This document shows positions 36,428 to 45,218 of a stretch of DNA of 64,000 bases, piece by piece. The DNA lies in assembly GCA_913045055.1 (NCBI GenBank), contig CAJWPI010000004.1, positions 1 to 64,000 of the forward strand, given 5' to 3'. Within the stretch, counting starts at the first letter, position 1, and each line of letters opens with the position of its first letter. Origin of the DNA: an uncultured Gammaproteobacteria bacterium (GTDB lineage: Bacteria; Pseudomonadota; Gammaproteobacteria; Magnimaribacterales; Magnimaribacteraceae). The position numbers were made by a program, and so were the translations under genes. A model generated the notes under the pieces. It was not told the DNA's origin. It did no database searches and worked only from the letters and a program-made list of their open reading frames with translations.

Positions 36428-36636
36428 GAATATAATCTTGATCAGCAGTCGGAATCGGGTTTACCCCGTGTCAGAAGGTAACTCCTGTCATTCCTGCTAA
36501 TAAATAAATACTAATTTGGATCACCTCCTTTCAAGGGTAAAGGCCAACCCAACTATTGATCCCCCTCTTTTAAATCAACGTGGGACATGAGCCATCAGAA
36601 TATCAACTTTTGTGGAACACCCCAAGTAATATTTAT

Positions 36637-36673
36637 AAAAAAAAGAGCAGGGAATCACCAAGATTTCCTACTC
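36637..36673 (-). terminator. Intrinsic terminator of the TonB receptor gene
   Basis: Stem of twelve positions (36645-36656 with 36662-36673, one C-A mismatch and one G-U pair) with a five-base loop, followed on the minus strand by eight consecutive T. It lies 19 bases after the receptor stop codon. Confidence 0.85.
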
Positions 36674-36691
36674 TCTTTTAAAAAGAATTAT

Positions 36692-38917
36692 CTACTGAAA
36701 ATAATAGTTAATGCTAGCAGTAACTAATCTAGGCTGCCCTAAGGTTCCTATAATTATGTTATCACCGGCATCATCTAATAGATAAAGATTAGAAAGATAT
36801 TGCACATCGACGTAGTAATCTTCATCTGTGATATTTTCAACATTAACCATAAACTCCCAGTTATCTCTAGATAAGCCCATTTGTAGGCCGGCTATAGTAA
36901 AGCTAGGATTCGTTACGCCATCCCAAGCCTGAAGCCCTTCAAACTTCCCGTTATGACTTATCTGAAAATCAAAGATAAAATTGGATCCATTTGCTAAAGG
37001 ACGTAAATAGCTAGTAGAAAATGTTGCACCATTGTCAGGCACTACAGGTGGAGTTTTTCCACTTAAGTCAACACCAGCTAAAGTAGTTCCACCATCCCAT
37101 TCTGCTTCTATAAACCCTGCTGAGGCTGAGACAGTTAAGTAGTCTGAAGTTTTAACAGATATTTCAAACTCCATACCATACTGTTCGGAATCACCAGCAT
37201 TTAAAATACCTTCAATTATTCCAGCTCCTCCAGGATCAGGTGCTTGGAATTCAATTTGACGTTCATCATAGTCAATCATAAAGGCCGCAAAAGAAGCGCT
37301 AGCTCTTCCATCCATAAGTCTGCCTTTCCAACCAAACTCATACTGAACAGCTTCTTCCCCTTCGAAACCCCATAGTGAAGATGTACCAGCAAAATTAGCT
37401 AAGTTATAGCCCCCTGGTTCATATCCCATAGAGCCAGTGAAATAGATTATAGAACCATCTGGACGATTTTTAGTTAAGGAGATTCTTGGTAAAAACTCAG
37501 TATCACCTTGAGATCCTGATAATCCTGAATCAAGGTTGTCGGTATTATTTTCCCACTTATCAATCCTACCTCCTAAACCTAACTCCCAGTCATTATCCAT
37601 ATCGTAGGTAATGTTAACAAAAGCAGCTTGATGGGTTTTTTCTCTATTTCTCATCTCAAAAGGTAGTCTAAGAGTGTCTTGTTCCTCTGCTAATGTTGGA
37701 ACTAGACCAGCCCAAACACCTCCACAAGCTGGACTTCCAATAGCACAACCCAAGGGTCCGCTAATGTTACCTGCTGCGTCTACTCTGGCATCCCACCATA
37801 TTTGTTCTGATCTCATCTCTTCATCAAAAGTTGAGAAGTACAATCCGGCTATCCATTGAAGTCTGTCGTCATCAGTTGAAGTAAAGGTAATTTCTGAAGT
37901 AGTTACCTCCATACTTTCTGGACGGATTAAATCCAAGATAAATTCGGGCATCAAATCTACGTCAGTGTATCTAGCACTAAAAGTATCAGTATATGAAGTT
38001 CTAGCAGTGACGTCGTATCCATCATTTTCCCATACCAATTCTAAAGTATAAGAATCCGTTTCTCTATCATGCCAAGAGTTTATACCTCCTTGAAATATCG
38101 CTGGATATTTTAGAGGTTTCCTTTTTTCTCTAGTCCACTGATTTACAGGACCAAAATACTCATTAAATCTGTAAGCAAAATAAACTTGAGCATTACCCAC
38201 AGGTCCAGCTAAAGATAAACGATGTCCACTCTGGTCATACGCTATGGCATTAGGATCTTGATCTCCTGTACCTCCATTAAGTCTTGGGGTATTAGGATTA
38301 GTCATATAACCGTCATCCTGGCGGTCAAAACCAAAAATACGCATAGCCCATCCATTTTCTCCCATAGGAAGGTTAGCGCTTATCTCTGTATCAGTTATCC
38401 CTTGTTCACCTGCTAAGAACTTTATTCTGCCCGTGGATTCATCAGGGCTAGGCCTAACGCTAACATACTTAACAGCTCCACCTATGTTACTACCTCCGTA
38501 AAGAACACCCTGAGGTCCTTTAAGTACCTCTATCCTTTGGAGATCTCCAAAGCGAGCTGATGCATCACCAAAAATTTGGACATCATCTAAGTAAAAACCC
38601 ACACCTTGTGTATTTCCAAAGGAACCTAAACCTCTTACTGATACATTAGGAAAACCATCAGCCCTCATAGAAAGGTTAAGGTTTGGTATAAGGAATCCTA
38701 CATCTTCTAAACCTTTGATATTCTGTCTATCAATATCCGTTGAAGAAATAGCAGTTATAGACTCAGGAATATCTAAAAGACTTTCTTCCCTTTTACGAGC
38801 AGTAACCAGAATTTCTTCTACAGTTGCTGACTGTCCCTCGTCAGCTGAAAAAATAAAAGGACTTGTTAAAGCAGCAATAAGAAAAGAAGCAAAAAAGTAA
38901 TTAACTTTAAATCTCAT
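36692..38917 (-). CDS. TonB-dependent outer-membrane receptor
   Basis: 741 residues. A signal peptide (ends near FIFSADEG) is followed by the TonB box VEEILVTARKREESL, the plug domain (IPESITAISSTDIDRQNIKGLEDVGFLIPNL, VSVRGLGS, RIEVLKGPQGVLYGGSNIGGAVKYVS), a 22-strand barrel, and a terminal strand ending in the aromatic YYFQ typical of BamA recognition. Plug sequences of this class are common in marine and sphingomonad receptors for sugars, terpenoids or aromatic compounds rather than siderophores. Its position next to the catabolic island suggests uptake of that island's substrate. Confidence 0.95.
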   Translation of the reverse strand: MRFKVNYFFASFLIAALTSPFIFSADEGQSATVEEILVTARKREESLLDIPESITAISSTDIDRQNIKGLEDVGFLIPNLNLSMRADGFPNVSVRGLGSFGNTQGVGFYLDDVQIFGDASARFGDLQRIEVLKGPQGVLYGGSNIGGAVKYVSVRPSPDESTGRIKFLAGEQGITDTEISANLPMGENGWAMRIFGFDRQDDGYMTNPNTPRLNGGTGDQDPNAIAYDQSGHRLSLAGPVGNAQVYFAYRFNEYFGPVNQWTREKRKPLKYPAIFQGGINSWHDRETDSYTLELVWENDGYDVTARTSYTDTFSARYTDVDLMPEFILDLIRPESMEVTTSEITFTSTDDDRLQWIAGLYFSTFDEEMRSEQIWWDARVDAAGNISGPLGCAIGSPACGGVWAGLVPTLAEEQDTLRLPFEMRNREKTHQAAFVNITYDMDNDWELGLGGRIDKWENNTDNLDSGLSGSQGDTEFLPRISLTKNRPDGSIIYFTGSMGYEPGGYNLANFAGTSSLWGFEGEEAVQYEFGWKGRLMDGRASASFAAFMIDYDERQIEFQAPDPGGAGIIEGILNAGDSEQYGMEFEISVKTSDYLTVSASAGFIEAEWDGGTTLAGVDLSGKTPPVVPDNGATFSTSYLRPLANGSNFIFDFQISHNGKFEGLQAWDGVTNPSFTIAGLQMGLSRDNWEFMVNVENITDEDYYVDVQYLSNLYLLDDAGDNIIIGTLGQPRLVTASINYYFQ

Positions 38918-38940
38918 ATCAATCTCCCCTAAATTTTATT

Positions 38941-38968
38941 AATTTTCAGCACACTTTACCTGAAAATT
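38941..38968. promoter_or_regulatory. Inverted repeat upstream of the TonB receptor gene
   Basis: Perfect nine-base arms AATTTTCAG/CTGAAAATT separated by ten bases, 23 bases before the receptor start codon and within the 139-base divergent gap with the glyoxalase gene. It could be an operator for an unidentified regulator, or a stem-loop in the receptor leader. Confidence 0.45.
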
Positions 38969-39056
38969 TAACCTTATACTACTTCAAAAGCTCACTTTTA
39001 ATAGTTGCTATTATGTACTAAAGTAAAGGGTAAGTTTAAAAAAAAGGGATTAAAAG

Positions 39057-39575
39057 ATGACGATAAAAGAGCTTGATAAACCGAATTCCGAAGGGACAGA
39101 AGAATTTATTATGAATCAAACTATGCTGAGGATAAAAGATCCAGCTATTTCATTAGATTTTTATGTCAATGTGCTGGGAATGACGCTAATTAAAAAATTA
39201 GATTTTCCAAGCATGGACTTCACTCTTTATTTTTTAGGGTATTTACGAGAAAAAGATGATCCTGTACCTGATGAACCAGAAAAGAGAGCAGAATATGCAT
39301 TCTCTCAAAAAGCTATGATTGAACTGACCCATAATTGGGGGACGGAAAAGGATGATTCATTTAGCTACCATGATGGAAACTCAGATCCAAGAGGTTTTGG
39401 TCACATAGGTATAACAGTCCCTGATGTTTATGTTGCAAGTAAGAGATTTGAAGACTTGGGTGTAGAATTTGTGAAAAAGCCCGATGATGGCAACATGAAA
39501 GGTCTAGCTTTTATAAAGGATCCAGATGGATATTGGATAGAAATCCTATCAGCATCCACTTCTTCACAATTTTAG
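39057..39575 (+). CDS. gloA: Lactoylglutathione lyase (glyoxalase I)
   Basis: 172 residues, of the longer zinc-type glyoxalase I found in yeast, human and pseudomonads. Metal ligands are visible in order: Gln in MNQTMLRI, Glu in [11 protein letters not shown], His in RGFGHIGI and Glu in GYWIEIL. Substrate-site features [13 protein letters not shown] are also present. It converts the glutathione hemithioacetal of methylglyoxal to lactoylglutathione. First gene of a plus-strand set leading into the Rieske oxygenase, so a role with a related 2-oxoaldehyde or as housekeeping detoxification are both possible. Confidence 0.93.
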   Translation: MTIKELDKPNSEGTEEFIMNQTMLRIKDPAISLDFYVNVLGMTLIKKLDFPSMDFTLYFLGYLREKDDPVPDEPEKRAEYAFSQKAMIELTHNWGTEKDDSFSYHDGNSDPRGFGHIGITVPDVYVASKRFEDLGVEFVKKPDDGNMKGLAFIKDPDGYWIEILSASTSSQF

Positions 39576-39587
39576 ATCTAATATTTC

Positions 39588-40145
39588 ATGGATATTGAAA
39601 ACTTGGTACTAAGATTGGAGCGCTTGGAATCTAAAGAAGCCATAAGAGGCTTAGTCTCTGAATATGCTGAGGCTTGCGACCAACAAGATTTAAAATATTT
39701 AGAAGAACTTTTTACTGAAGATGCAGCATTTGATTCACCTAATGGGATGTTAAAAACTACTGGAAGGCAGAATATTATAGATATGTATACAGAAGTATTT
39801 CAGTCTAGAGGTCCTTCCTTTCATTGGACTCATGACATTAGAGTAAAGCTAAATAATGAAGATACAAGTAAGGCTACTGGAACAGTTTATAGTCATGCAG
39901 AGACTACCAGAGATGGTGTTCCTAGTTTAGCAGCTATGAGATATGATGATGAGTACTCTAATAAAGAAGGAAAGTGGAAGTTTTCTAAAAGGGTAATAAA
40001 TTTCTTTTATTATGTTCGGACTGCCGAATATGTAGAAGACTTAACTGAAACTTTAAGAGTTAATGCTGCAGAAGGTAAAGTCCCAGCTGATATACCAGAA
40101 TCAATTCCTGCATGGATAGAATTTCAAAAAAAATTCAAGAAGTGA
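39588..40145 (+). CDS. SnoaL-like (NTF2 fold) protein
   Basis: 185 residues. Motifs LVLRLERLESKEAIRGLVSEYAEACDQQDLKYLEELFTEDAAFDSP and SFHWTHDIRVKLN are typical of the SnoaL_4 group, which resembles ring-hydroxylating dioxygenase beta subunits and scytalone dehydratase. Being immediately upstream of the Rieske alpha-subunit gene, it might act as its small subunit, although it lacks motifs specific to beta subunits. A C-terminal extension of about 35 residues follows the fold. Confidence 0.82.
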   Translation: MDIENLVLRLERLESKEAIRGLVSEYAEACDQQDLKYLEELFTEDAAFDSPNGMLKTTGRQNIIDMYTEVFQSRGPSFHWTHDIRVKLNNEDTSKATGTVYSHAETTRDGVPSLAAMRYDDEYSNKEGKWKFSKRVINFFYYVRTAEYVEDLTETLRVNAAEGKVPADIPESIPAWIEFQKKFKK

Positions 40146-40171
40146 AAAAAAATAGTAATAATTCTGAAGAG

Positions 40172-41314
40172 ATGATGGCTTTAGTGCATAGGGCTTTACT
40201 ACATTATAAAAATAAGACAACAGATCAAGCCAAAAGCATTATGACCATGCCTATAGAAGCATACATAAACGAAGAAAGATATCTAAAGGAGAAAGATAGG
40301 ATCTATAAAAAATTACCTTTAGCTTTGTGCTTAAGTAAAGAAGTACCAGAGAATCAAACCTATCGTGCTATGAATGTTATCGATACACCTGTCTTAATAA
40401 CTAGAGGACAGGATTCTAAAGTCAGAGCATTTCTAAATGTATGTAGACATAGAGGTTCAAAAATTTGTGAAGAAGGAAGTGGAAAAACAAGAGTATTTTC
40501 ATGTCCATATCATGCCTGGGTATATAACCACAAAGGAGAGCTAACCGGTCTATACGGAGAAGAAACTTTTGGAAAGATTGACCGGGAAAAATTTGGTCTT
40601 ATCGAGTTAGAGTGTGAAGAAAATGCTGGCTTCATATGGGTAATATTAACCCCAGGCAAAGAATTAAATATTACTTCATGGTTGGGTGATTTTGGTCCAG
40701 AACTAGAATCGTTGAATTTAAAAGATTGGTATATATTTGATCAAAGAGAGTTACAAGGACCTGGGTGGAAAGTAGCGCTTGATGGTTATTTAGAGGCTTA
40801 TCACCACAATCAATTGCATGGTAAAACTGTTGGTAAACATACTGTAGGGAACTTACTGGTATTGGACACATATGGTCCCCATCAAAGGCTTACTTTTGGA
40901 AGAAAATCATTAGGAAGTCTTGAAGAAACTCCTGAATCAGAATGGCAACCCCTTGAAAATATTCGTTTAATTCACTCAGGTTTCCCTAATCTTTCTGTCT
41001 CTGGAGTACTTGGAGATCATTGCTTAGTAAGTCAAATATTTCCTGGAAACACACCTTATACAACAACTACGAGGCAAACTATACTTTCAGCTAAAAAACC
41101 AAAAACAAAGGAAGAAATTGCTTATAGTAAGAATTTCAGCGACATGGTTTTGCAGGCAGTGAAAGATGAGGATTACAAAATAGGAATGGAAATCCAATCT
41201 AATATAAAGAAACTTGGTGATAATAATTTTGTCTACGGGAAAAATGAACCAGCTGTACAAAATTATCATAACTGGATCAAAAGGTTTATGAAAAGCCAAG
41301 GAACAGCCTGGTAG
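40172..41314 (+). CDS. Rieske non-heme iron oxygenase, alpha subunit
   Basis: The frame opens at 40112, inside the previous gene. I prefer ATG at 40172, 26 bases after the preceding stop and next to GAAGAG, which still leaves the full family N-terminus; this choice is uncertain. The Rieske cluster ligands are in CRHRG and CPYHAW, and the mononuclear iron site lies in DGYLEAYHHNQLHG with a further acidic ligand expected near the C-terminus. These proteins hydroxylate aromatic or cyclic compounds using NADH through a reductase. No reductase or ferredoxin gene is in the window, so electrons must come from elsewhere. Confidence 0.9.
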   Translation: MMALVHRALLHYKNKTTDQAKSIMTMPIEAYINEERYLKEKDRIYKKLPLALCLSKEVPENQTYRAMNVIDTPVLITRGQDSKVRAFLNVCRHRGSKICEEGSGKTRVFSCPYHAWVYNHKGELTGLYGEETFGKIDREKFGLIELECEENAGFIWVILTPGKELNITSWLGDFGPELESLNLKDWYIFDQRELQGPGWKVALDGYLEAYHHNQLHGKTVGKHTVGNLLVLDTYGPHQRLTFGRKSLGSLEETPESEWQPLENIRLIHSGFPNLSVSGVLGDHCLVSQIFPGNTPYTTTTRQTILSAKKPKTKEEIAYSKNFSDMVLQAVKDEDYKIGMEIQSNIKKLGDNNFVYGKNEPAVQNYHNWIKRFMKSQGTAW

Positions 41315-41332
41315 TTAAGAAAGGTAGCAAGA

Positions 41333-42307
41333 ATGAATGTAATTGATGTGCATGCTCACATAGTTATTGAAGAAACATTAAACACAATTCAAGGTTTTGG
41401 ACCAGAAATAGGAGGGAATCTTGAAAAGCCCTGGTTCAGAGTTGGAAACTACAAACTTGAAGGCGTGAGGTATAAAAATACTCCCTTTATGGATGTTCAA
41501 TTAAGATTAGAAGCTATGGAAAAAATGGGAATAGATTTTCAAGTTTTATCACCTAACCCACTTACCTATTTCCATTTTATTGATTCTAGATTAGCCCTAG
41601 ACTACTGCAGATTGCACAATGATAACCTGGCAAAAATTCTATTAAATAATAATAAAAAATTAGGTGGTTTTGCTAGCCTTCCCATACAAGATCCCCATTT
41701 GGCTTCAAAAGAATTAGAAAGAGCTGTTAAACAACTCGGCTTAATGGGTGCCTATGTTGGGACAGATTTCCCTTCGGGATTTGACGACTCAAGTATGGAT
41801 GAACTTTATCAGACTTGCATAGAGCTAGATGTTCCTCTATTTATACATCCTGCACCTCAAGGAATTGAAAGCCAAAAAAGAGATGAAAGACTGGAAAAAT
41901 TTAGTTTAGATCTAACTGTAGGATTCTCCAATGAAGAATCAATTGCAATAGGCTCTATAATCTTTGGAGGGGTCTTACATAAATTTCCAAAACTAGATAT
42001 ATGTATTAGTCATGGTGGAGGAAGTATTGCATTTCTCTTTGGAAGAATGGAACTGGCTGCAAAACAAAGAAATAGCTCTCCCGAATGGTTAAGACGAGAA
42101 GGTGAATTTAAAAAACAAATTAAAATGTTGTGGTTTGATAATCATGTACATCAAAAAAATTCTTTAAAATTACTGGAAGGTATAGTGGGGAAAAAAAGGC
42201 AGGTGTTAGGAACAAACTTTTCTGGCTGGGATCAGCCAAAAGAACCTCTAATGAACACTCCTTCTTATTTAGCAAAAAACGCAAAAAAACTCTTGAGAAT
42301 CAACTGA
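41333..42307 (+). CDS. ACMSD-family amidohydrolase/decarboxylase
   Basis: 324 residues of the amidohydrolase-2 superfamily, the group of ACMSD, 5-carboxyvanillate and gamma-resorcylate decarboxylases. Metal-site features: VIDVHAHI at the start, VPLFIHPAP, and ICISHGGG. The usual GTDYP aspartate position reads LGTNFSGWD, so the conserved aspartate appears to be asparagine. It follows the Rieske gene by 18 bases and probably acts on an oxygenation or ring-cleavage product. The stop abuts the convergent SDR gene. Confidence 0.85.
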   Translation: MNVIDVHAHIVIEETLNTIQGFGPEIGGNLEKPWFRVGNYKLEGVRYKNTPFMDVQLRLEAMEKMGIDFQVLSPNPLTYFHFIDSRLALDYCRLHNDNLAKILLNNNKKLGGFASLPIQDPHLASKELERAVKQLGLMGAYVGTDFPSGFDDSSMDELYQTCIELDVPLFIHPAPQGIESQKRDERLEKFSLDLTVGFSNEESIAIGSIIFGGVLHKFPKLDICISHGGGSIAFLFGRMELAAKQRNSSPEWLRREGEFKKQIKMLWFDNHVHQKNSLKLLEGIVGKKRQVLGTNFSGWDQPKEPLMNTPSYLAKNAKKLLRIN

Positions 42308-43069
42308 TTAGTCTTTTATTGCACCTAACCCCAGACCACCATCAACATCTAAAATAGCTCCAGTAGTCCATTGAGCTGTAATTAAATATTCTATGGCCTC
42401 GCCTATTTCTTGACTTTTTCCTATCCTGCCAAGGCGATGTTCAGAGATTAGGTCATTTAATCGCTTCTTTGTTTCTTTTTCATTAAATAAACCTGCTCTT
42501 TGATTTATCTCACTAGGAACCGCACCTGGGACAACACAATTCACTCTTACTCCGCTAGGACCTAACTCTGATGCAAGAACTCTTGTTAACGTTTCAATTG
42601 CTCCTTTTGAAGCAGCATAAGGAGATGCTCCACTAAAAGATCTTCTTGTATGAACTGAACTTAAAAAAACTATTGCTCCTTTTGACTTTTGTAAGTGAGG
42701 TAAACAAAGACTTGATAGCATCATGCTAGAGATAACATTGCTTTGAAAAATTTCAATTAATTTCTCTTCTTCAAGTTTATCTAGTGGAGCCCTGTACATA
42801 TTTGCAGCATTATTTACTAAAGCATCTAGGCCATTTCCATGTTTAACAGCAAAAGATACAGCGCGTTTACGATCCTTTTGTTTAGTTATATCAGCTTGAA
42901 TATAACTGCAAGCTGATCCTATTTCCTTCTTAACTTTTTTAAGCTTCTCTTCTCTTCTTCCGCAAATGACAATCTTAGCGCCCTTTTCTGCGAGGTGAAT
43001 TGCCGTGCCCTTTCCTATACCAGACCCTCCACCTGTAATAAGAATAGAGGTATTTTTCAAATGAATCAT
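42308..43069 (-). CDS. Short-chain dehydrogenase/reductase
   Basis: 253 residues. TGGGSGIGKGTAIHLAEKGAKIVICGRREEKL has arginines after beta-2, favouring NADP. NNAA replaces the usual NNAG, the catalytic serine is in LSSVHTRRSFSG, and Tyr-x3-Lys is YAASKGA. Last gene of the long minus directon that begins with tetR. Its reaction on the island's intermediates is unknown. Confidence 0.88.
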   Translation of the reverse strand: MIHLKNTSILITGGGSGIGKGTAIHLAEKGAKIVICGRREEKLKKVKKEIGSACSYIQADITKQKDRKRAVSFAVKHGNGLDALVNNAANMYRAPLDKLEEEKLIEIFQSNVISSMMLSSLCLPHLQKSKGAIVFLSSVHTRRSFSGASPYAASKGAIETLTRVLASELGPSGVRVNCVVPGAVPSEINQRAGLFNEKETKKRLNDLISEHRLGRIGKSQEIGEAIEYLITAQWTTGAILDVDGGLGLGAIKD

Positions 43070-43097
43070 TATTAATTCATGACCTGATTTAAATAAT

Positions 43098-43841
43098 TTA
43101 ATTCCTGCTTATGTTGGATAGAACGGTATTCATTACTCCACCATCTACCAATATGTTTTCTCCATGTATATAAGAAGAGTCTTCAGATAATAGAAAAAGT
43201 GCAACCTTAGCTATATCTTCAGCCTTTCCTAGTCTTCCTATTGGTACCATGCTTTCTCGTTTCTTTCTTTCTTGGTTATCCTTATAGTGGGGAGCTGACA
43301 TTCCTGTATTTATAAAACCAGGAGAAATTGCATTAACTCTGATACCATCTTTTCCCCACTCAAGGGACATTTGTTCAGAAAGCATAACAATTCCGGCTTT
43401 AGTTGCAGCATAAGCTCCTGTTCCAATAGCTGGATGTTTACCACCACTTATGGAACTTACATTTACTATTGTTCCAGAATTGTTTTTGACCATTAACTTT
43501 ACTACCGCACAACTTACAATGAAGCATCCAAGTAAATTAACTTCAAAAACTTTTGTAAAATCCTCTGGGTTCTGTTCAAGAAGACTTCCATAACGCACTA
43601 TACCTGCACAATTAACAAGTGCATCAGGAATTTCAGAGAAGTTATTCAGTGCTGTTTTTATAGACTCTTCACTTGTTACATCAGCTAGTAAAGGTACGGA
43701 ATTATTAATCTGCTTAGAAAGAGAAGTCAACTTTTCTTCATCTGTATCAATTAGCCCCACTTTGTAGTCATTAGCGCTTGCTAAACGGGCTATTTCGGAT
43801 CCTATGCCTCCTGTAGCACCTGTAACTATTAATTTTTTCAC
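43098..43841 (-). CDS. Short-chain dehydrogenase/reductase
   Basis: The frame extends to 43937 inside the upstream amidohydrolase gene, but the SDR fold begins VKKLIVTGATGGIG. I therefore place the start at GTG 43841, one base after the upstream stop (TAA-A-GTG), giving 247 residues and likely translational coupling. Motifs: LIDTDEEKL (aspartate, favouring NAD), NCAG, VSSISGGKHP serine, YAATKAG Tyr/Lys and ILVDGGVM near the end. Confidence 0.87.
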   Translation of the reverse strand: MKKLIVTGATGGIGSEIARLASANDYKVGLIDTDEEKLTSLSKQINNSVPLLADVTSEESIKTALNNFSEIPDALVNCAGIVRYGSLLEQNPEDFTKVFEVNLLGCFIVSCAVVKLMVKNNSGTIVNVSSISGGKHPAIGTGAYAATKAGIVMLSEQMSLEWGKDGIRVNAISPGFINTGMSAPHYKDNQERKKRESMVPIGRLGKAEDIAKVALFLLSEDSSYIHGENILVDGGVMNTVLSNISRN

Positions 43842-43842
43842 T

Positions 43843-45180
43843 TTAGTTAGTTTTTTTCTTATTGATTCTTTCTGAATAAGAGGAAACTCTCCAGCCATCA
43901 GGGTCTCTTTTTCGAGAAGGACGGGGCGTAAGATCAACTAATTCTCCATCTAAAATAATATTTTGAATTAAATCCTTTCTACCTAAGACACTCACATCTT
44001 TTGAGGGGTCACCATCTATAATTACTAGGTCTGCTAAGTAATCTTCTGCAATTAGACCTAATTCCTTGTCTTTACGCATAGAAACAGCTGCGTCTTTCGT
44101 AGCGCTTTTTATTGCTTGTAAAGGGCTCAGACCAAGTTTTTTTACAAAAACCTCTAATTCCTTGTAATGCCAATCGCCATACGGTGTTACAGAAAAACCT
44201 GATTCACTACCACATAACAAGGGAACTCCTTCTTTATAGGCCTTCTGTAATATATCAATATTGTCATCTATTTCTTTTTGAAAAATCTCTTTATAATCTT
44301 TTGAAGCACCCATTTCATCTGCATATTCAATTAAATTAGCTTGAAAAGTAAAAGTAGGGACAATAGGAATTTTCTTATCTACTAAGATTTCTAACCCTTC
44401 TTCATCCATATAGGTTGCATGCAGAATCATATCCATGCCAGCTAAAAGAGAGTCTTTCACGCTATCTGCACTTCTACAATGCCCTACAACAGGTATGCCT
44501 AACTCATGAGCTGTATCGCAAGCTATCTTCAATTCTTCGAGGCTCCAGGCTTTTAATTCGCCTTCAGCTTTTTGTCTTGGTACTAAGCCTGAAACATGAA
44601 TCTTTATCCAGTCGACTCCTAGTTTTATTTGCCTTCGAATTTCAAGAATTATTTCATCTTGATTTCTAACAACAGCTCCATACCCTCTTTTTCCTTCGTC
44701 TGGTATTAACCTTCCAGCGGTTCCACCTACTGAGGTAAGTAAGGCATTACCTCCAACGGCCATTCTTGGACCAGGTATGACACCGGCCTCAATAGCATCT
44801 CTTAAATCTACTCCAACATCATAAATACTATCTGCATCTAAAAAACTAGTAACGCCAGATTGAAGGACTTTAAGGGCATTGGTTCCTGCTACTATTGCTG
44901 CAAGACTTTCCCTTCTATGAAAAAAAAGCTCATCATTGGATGAAGGCTCATCAAAACTTATATGACAATGGGCATCAATGAGACCTGGCAAAACAGTTTT
45001 CTGTTTAGCATCAATGGTTTTATTTACTTTAATCTCTTTACTTAAAGATTTAGTATCTTTAAGAACTGACGCAATCTTATTACCTTTTATTAGGATAGAC
45101 CCTAAAAATGGCTCAGAACCACTTCCATCAATTATTTTTGCATTATTAATGAGAAGCGTTTTCTCGTCCCTTTTGTCCAT
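43843..45180 (-). CDS. Imidazolonepropionase-like amidohydrolase
   Basis: 445 residues of the metal-dependent amidohydrolase family that includes prolidase-like and imidazolonepropionase-like enzymes. GLIDAHCHISFDE gives the HxH pair, KIHVSG the bridging-lysine region, VGHCRSAD and ILHATYMDEEG the later histidines. The catalytic-aspartate motif, usually GTDSG, reads CGSESGFSVTPYGD here, so aspartate is replaced by glutamate. LVIIDGDP near the C-terminus is typical of the family. No signal peptide, so cytoplasmic. Hydrolysis of a cyclic amide or ester is possible. Confidence 0.85.
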   Translation of the reverse strand: MDKRDEKTLLINNAKIIDGSGSEPFLGSILIKGNKIASVLKDTKSLSKEIKVNKTIDAKQKTVLPGLIDAHCHISFDEPSSNDELFFHRRESLAAIVAGTNALKVLQSGVTSFLDADSIYDVGVDLRDAIEAGVIPGPRMAVGGNALLTSVGGTAGRLIPDEGKRGYGAVVRNQDEIILEIRRQIKLGVDWIKIHVSGLVPRQKAEGELKAWSLEELKIACDTAHELGIPVVGHCRSADSVKDSLLAGMDMILHATYMDEEGLEILVDKKIPIVPTFTFQANLIEYADEMGASKDYKEIFQKEIDDNIDILQKAYKEGVPLLCGSESGFSVTPYGDWHYKELEVFVKKLGLSPLQAIKSATKDAAVSMRKDKELGLIAEDYLADLVIIDGDPSKDVSVLGRKDLIQNIILDGELVDLTPRPSRKRDPDGWRVSSYSERINKKKTN

Positions 45181-45218
45181 CCTAAATAGATAACTTTAAG
45201 TAGTAAAAGCTTGGAGTT

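Larger units (their letters stand above)
36361..36630 (-). ncRNA. Candidate small RNA or leader with extended anti-16S complement
   Basis: This stretch of the 408-base gap between the TonB receptor and DUF839 genes has no supported protein gene. It lies between two minus-strand intrinsic terminators. A possible promoter, TTGGTG-17-TTATAA (36656-36661, 36633-36638), overlaps the upstream terminator. The predicted RNA holds AAGGAGGTGATCCAA (36516-36530), a 15-base perfect complement of the usual 16S rRNA 3' end. Flanking CCTTT/AAAGG and TTGG/CCAA arms could fold it so that the Shine-Dalgarno core lies in a bulge. Tiny frames exist downstream (ATG at 36491, six codons), but none has normal spacing; an ATT codon eight bases after AGGAGG would open a 14-codon frame. 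It matches no RNA family I know. Confidence 0.45.

Noticed and set aside
36480-36545. Possible remnant of a 16S rRNA gene end (TTGGATCACCTCCTT on the plus strand)
   Set aside because: Only the last 15 bases match. The preceding sequence lacks the conserved helix 45 loop and other 16S segments, so this is not an rRNA gene or fragment large enough to call.
43842-43937. Upstream start of the SDR ending at 43098
   Set aside because: The extra region overlaps the amidohydrolase gene and is not part of the SDR fold, which begins at the coupled GTG.
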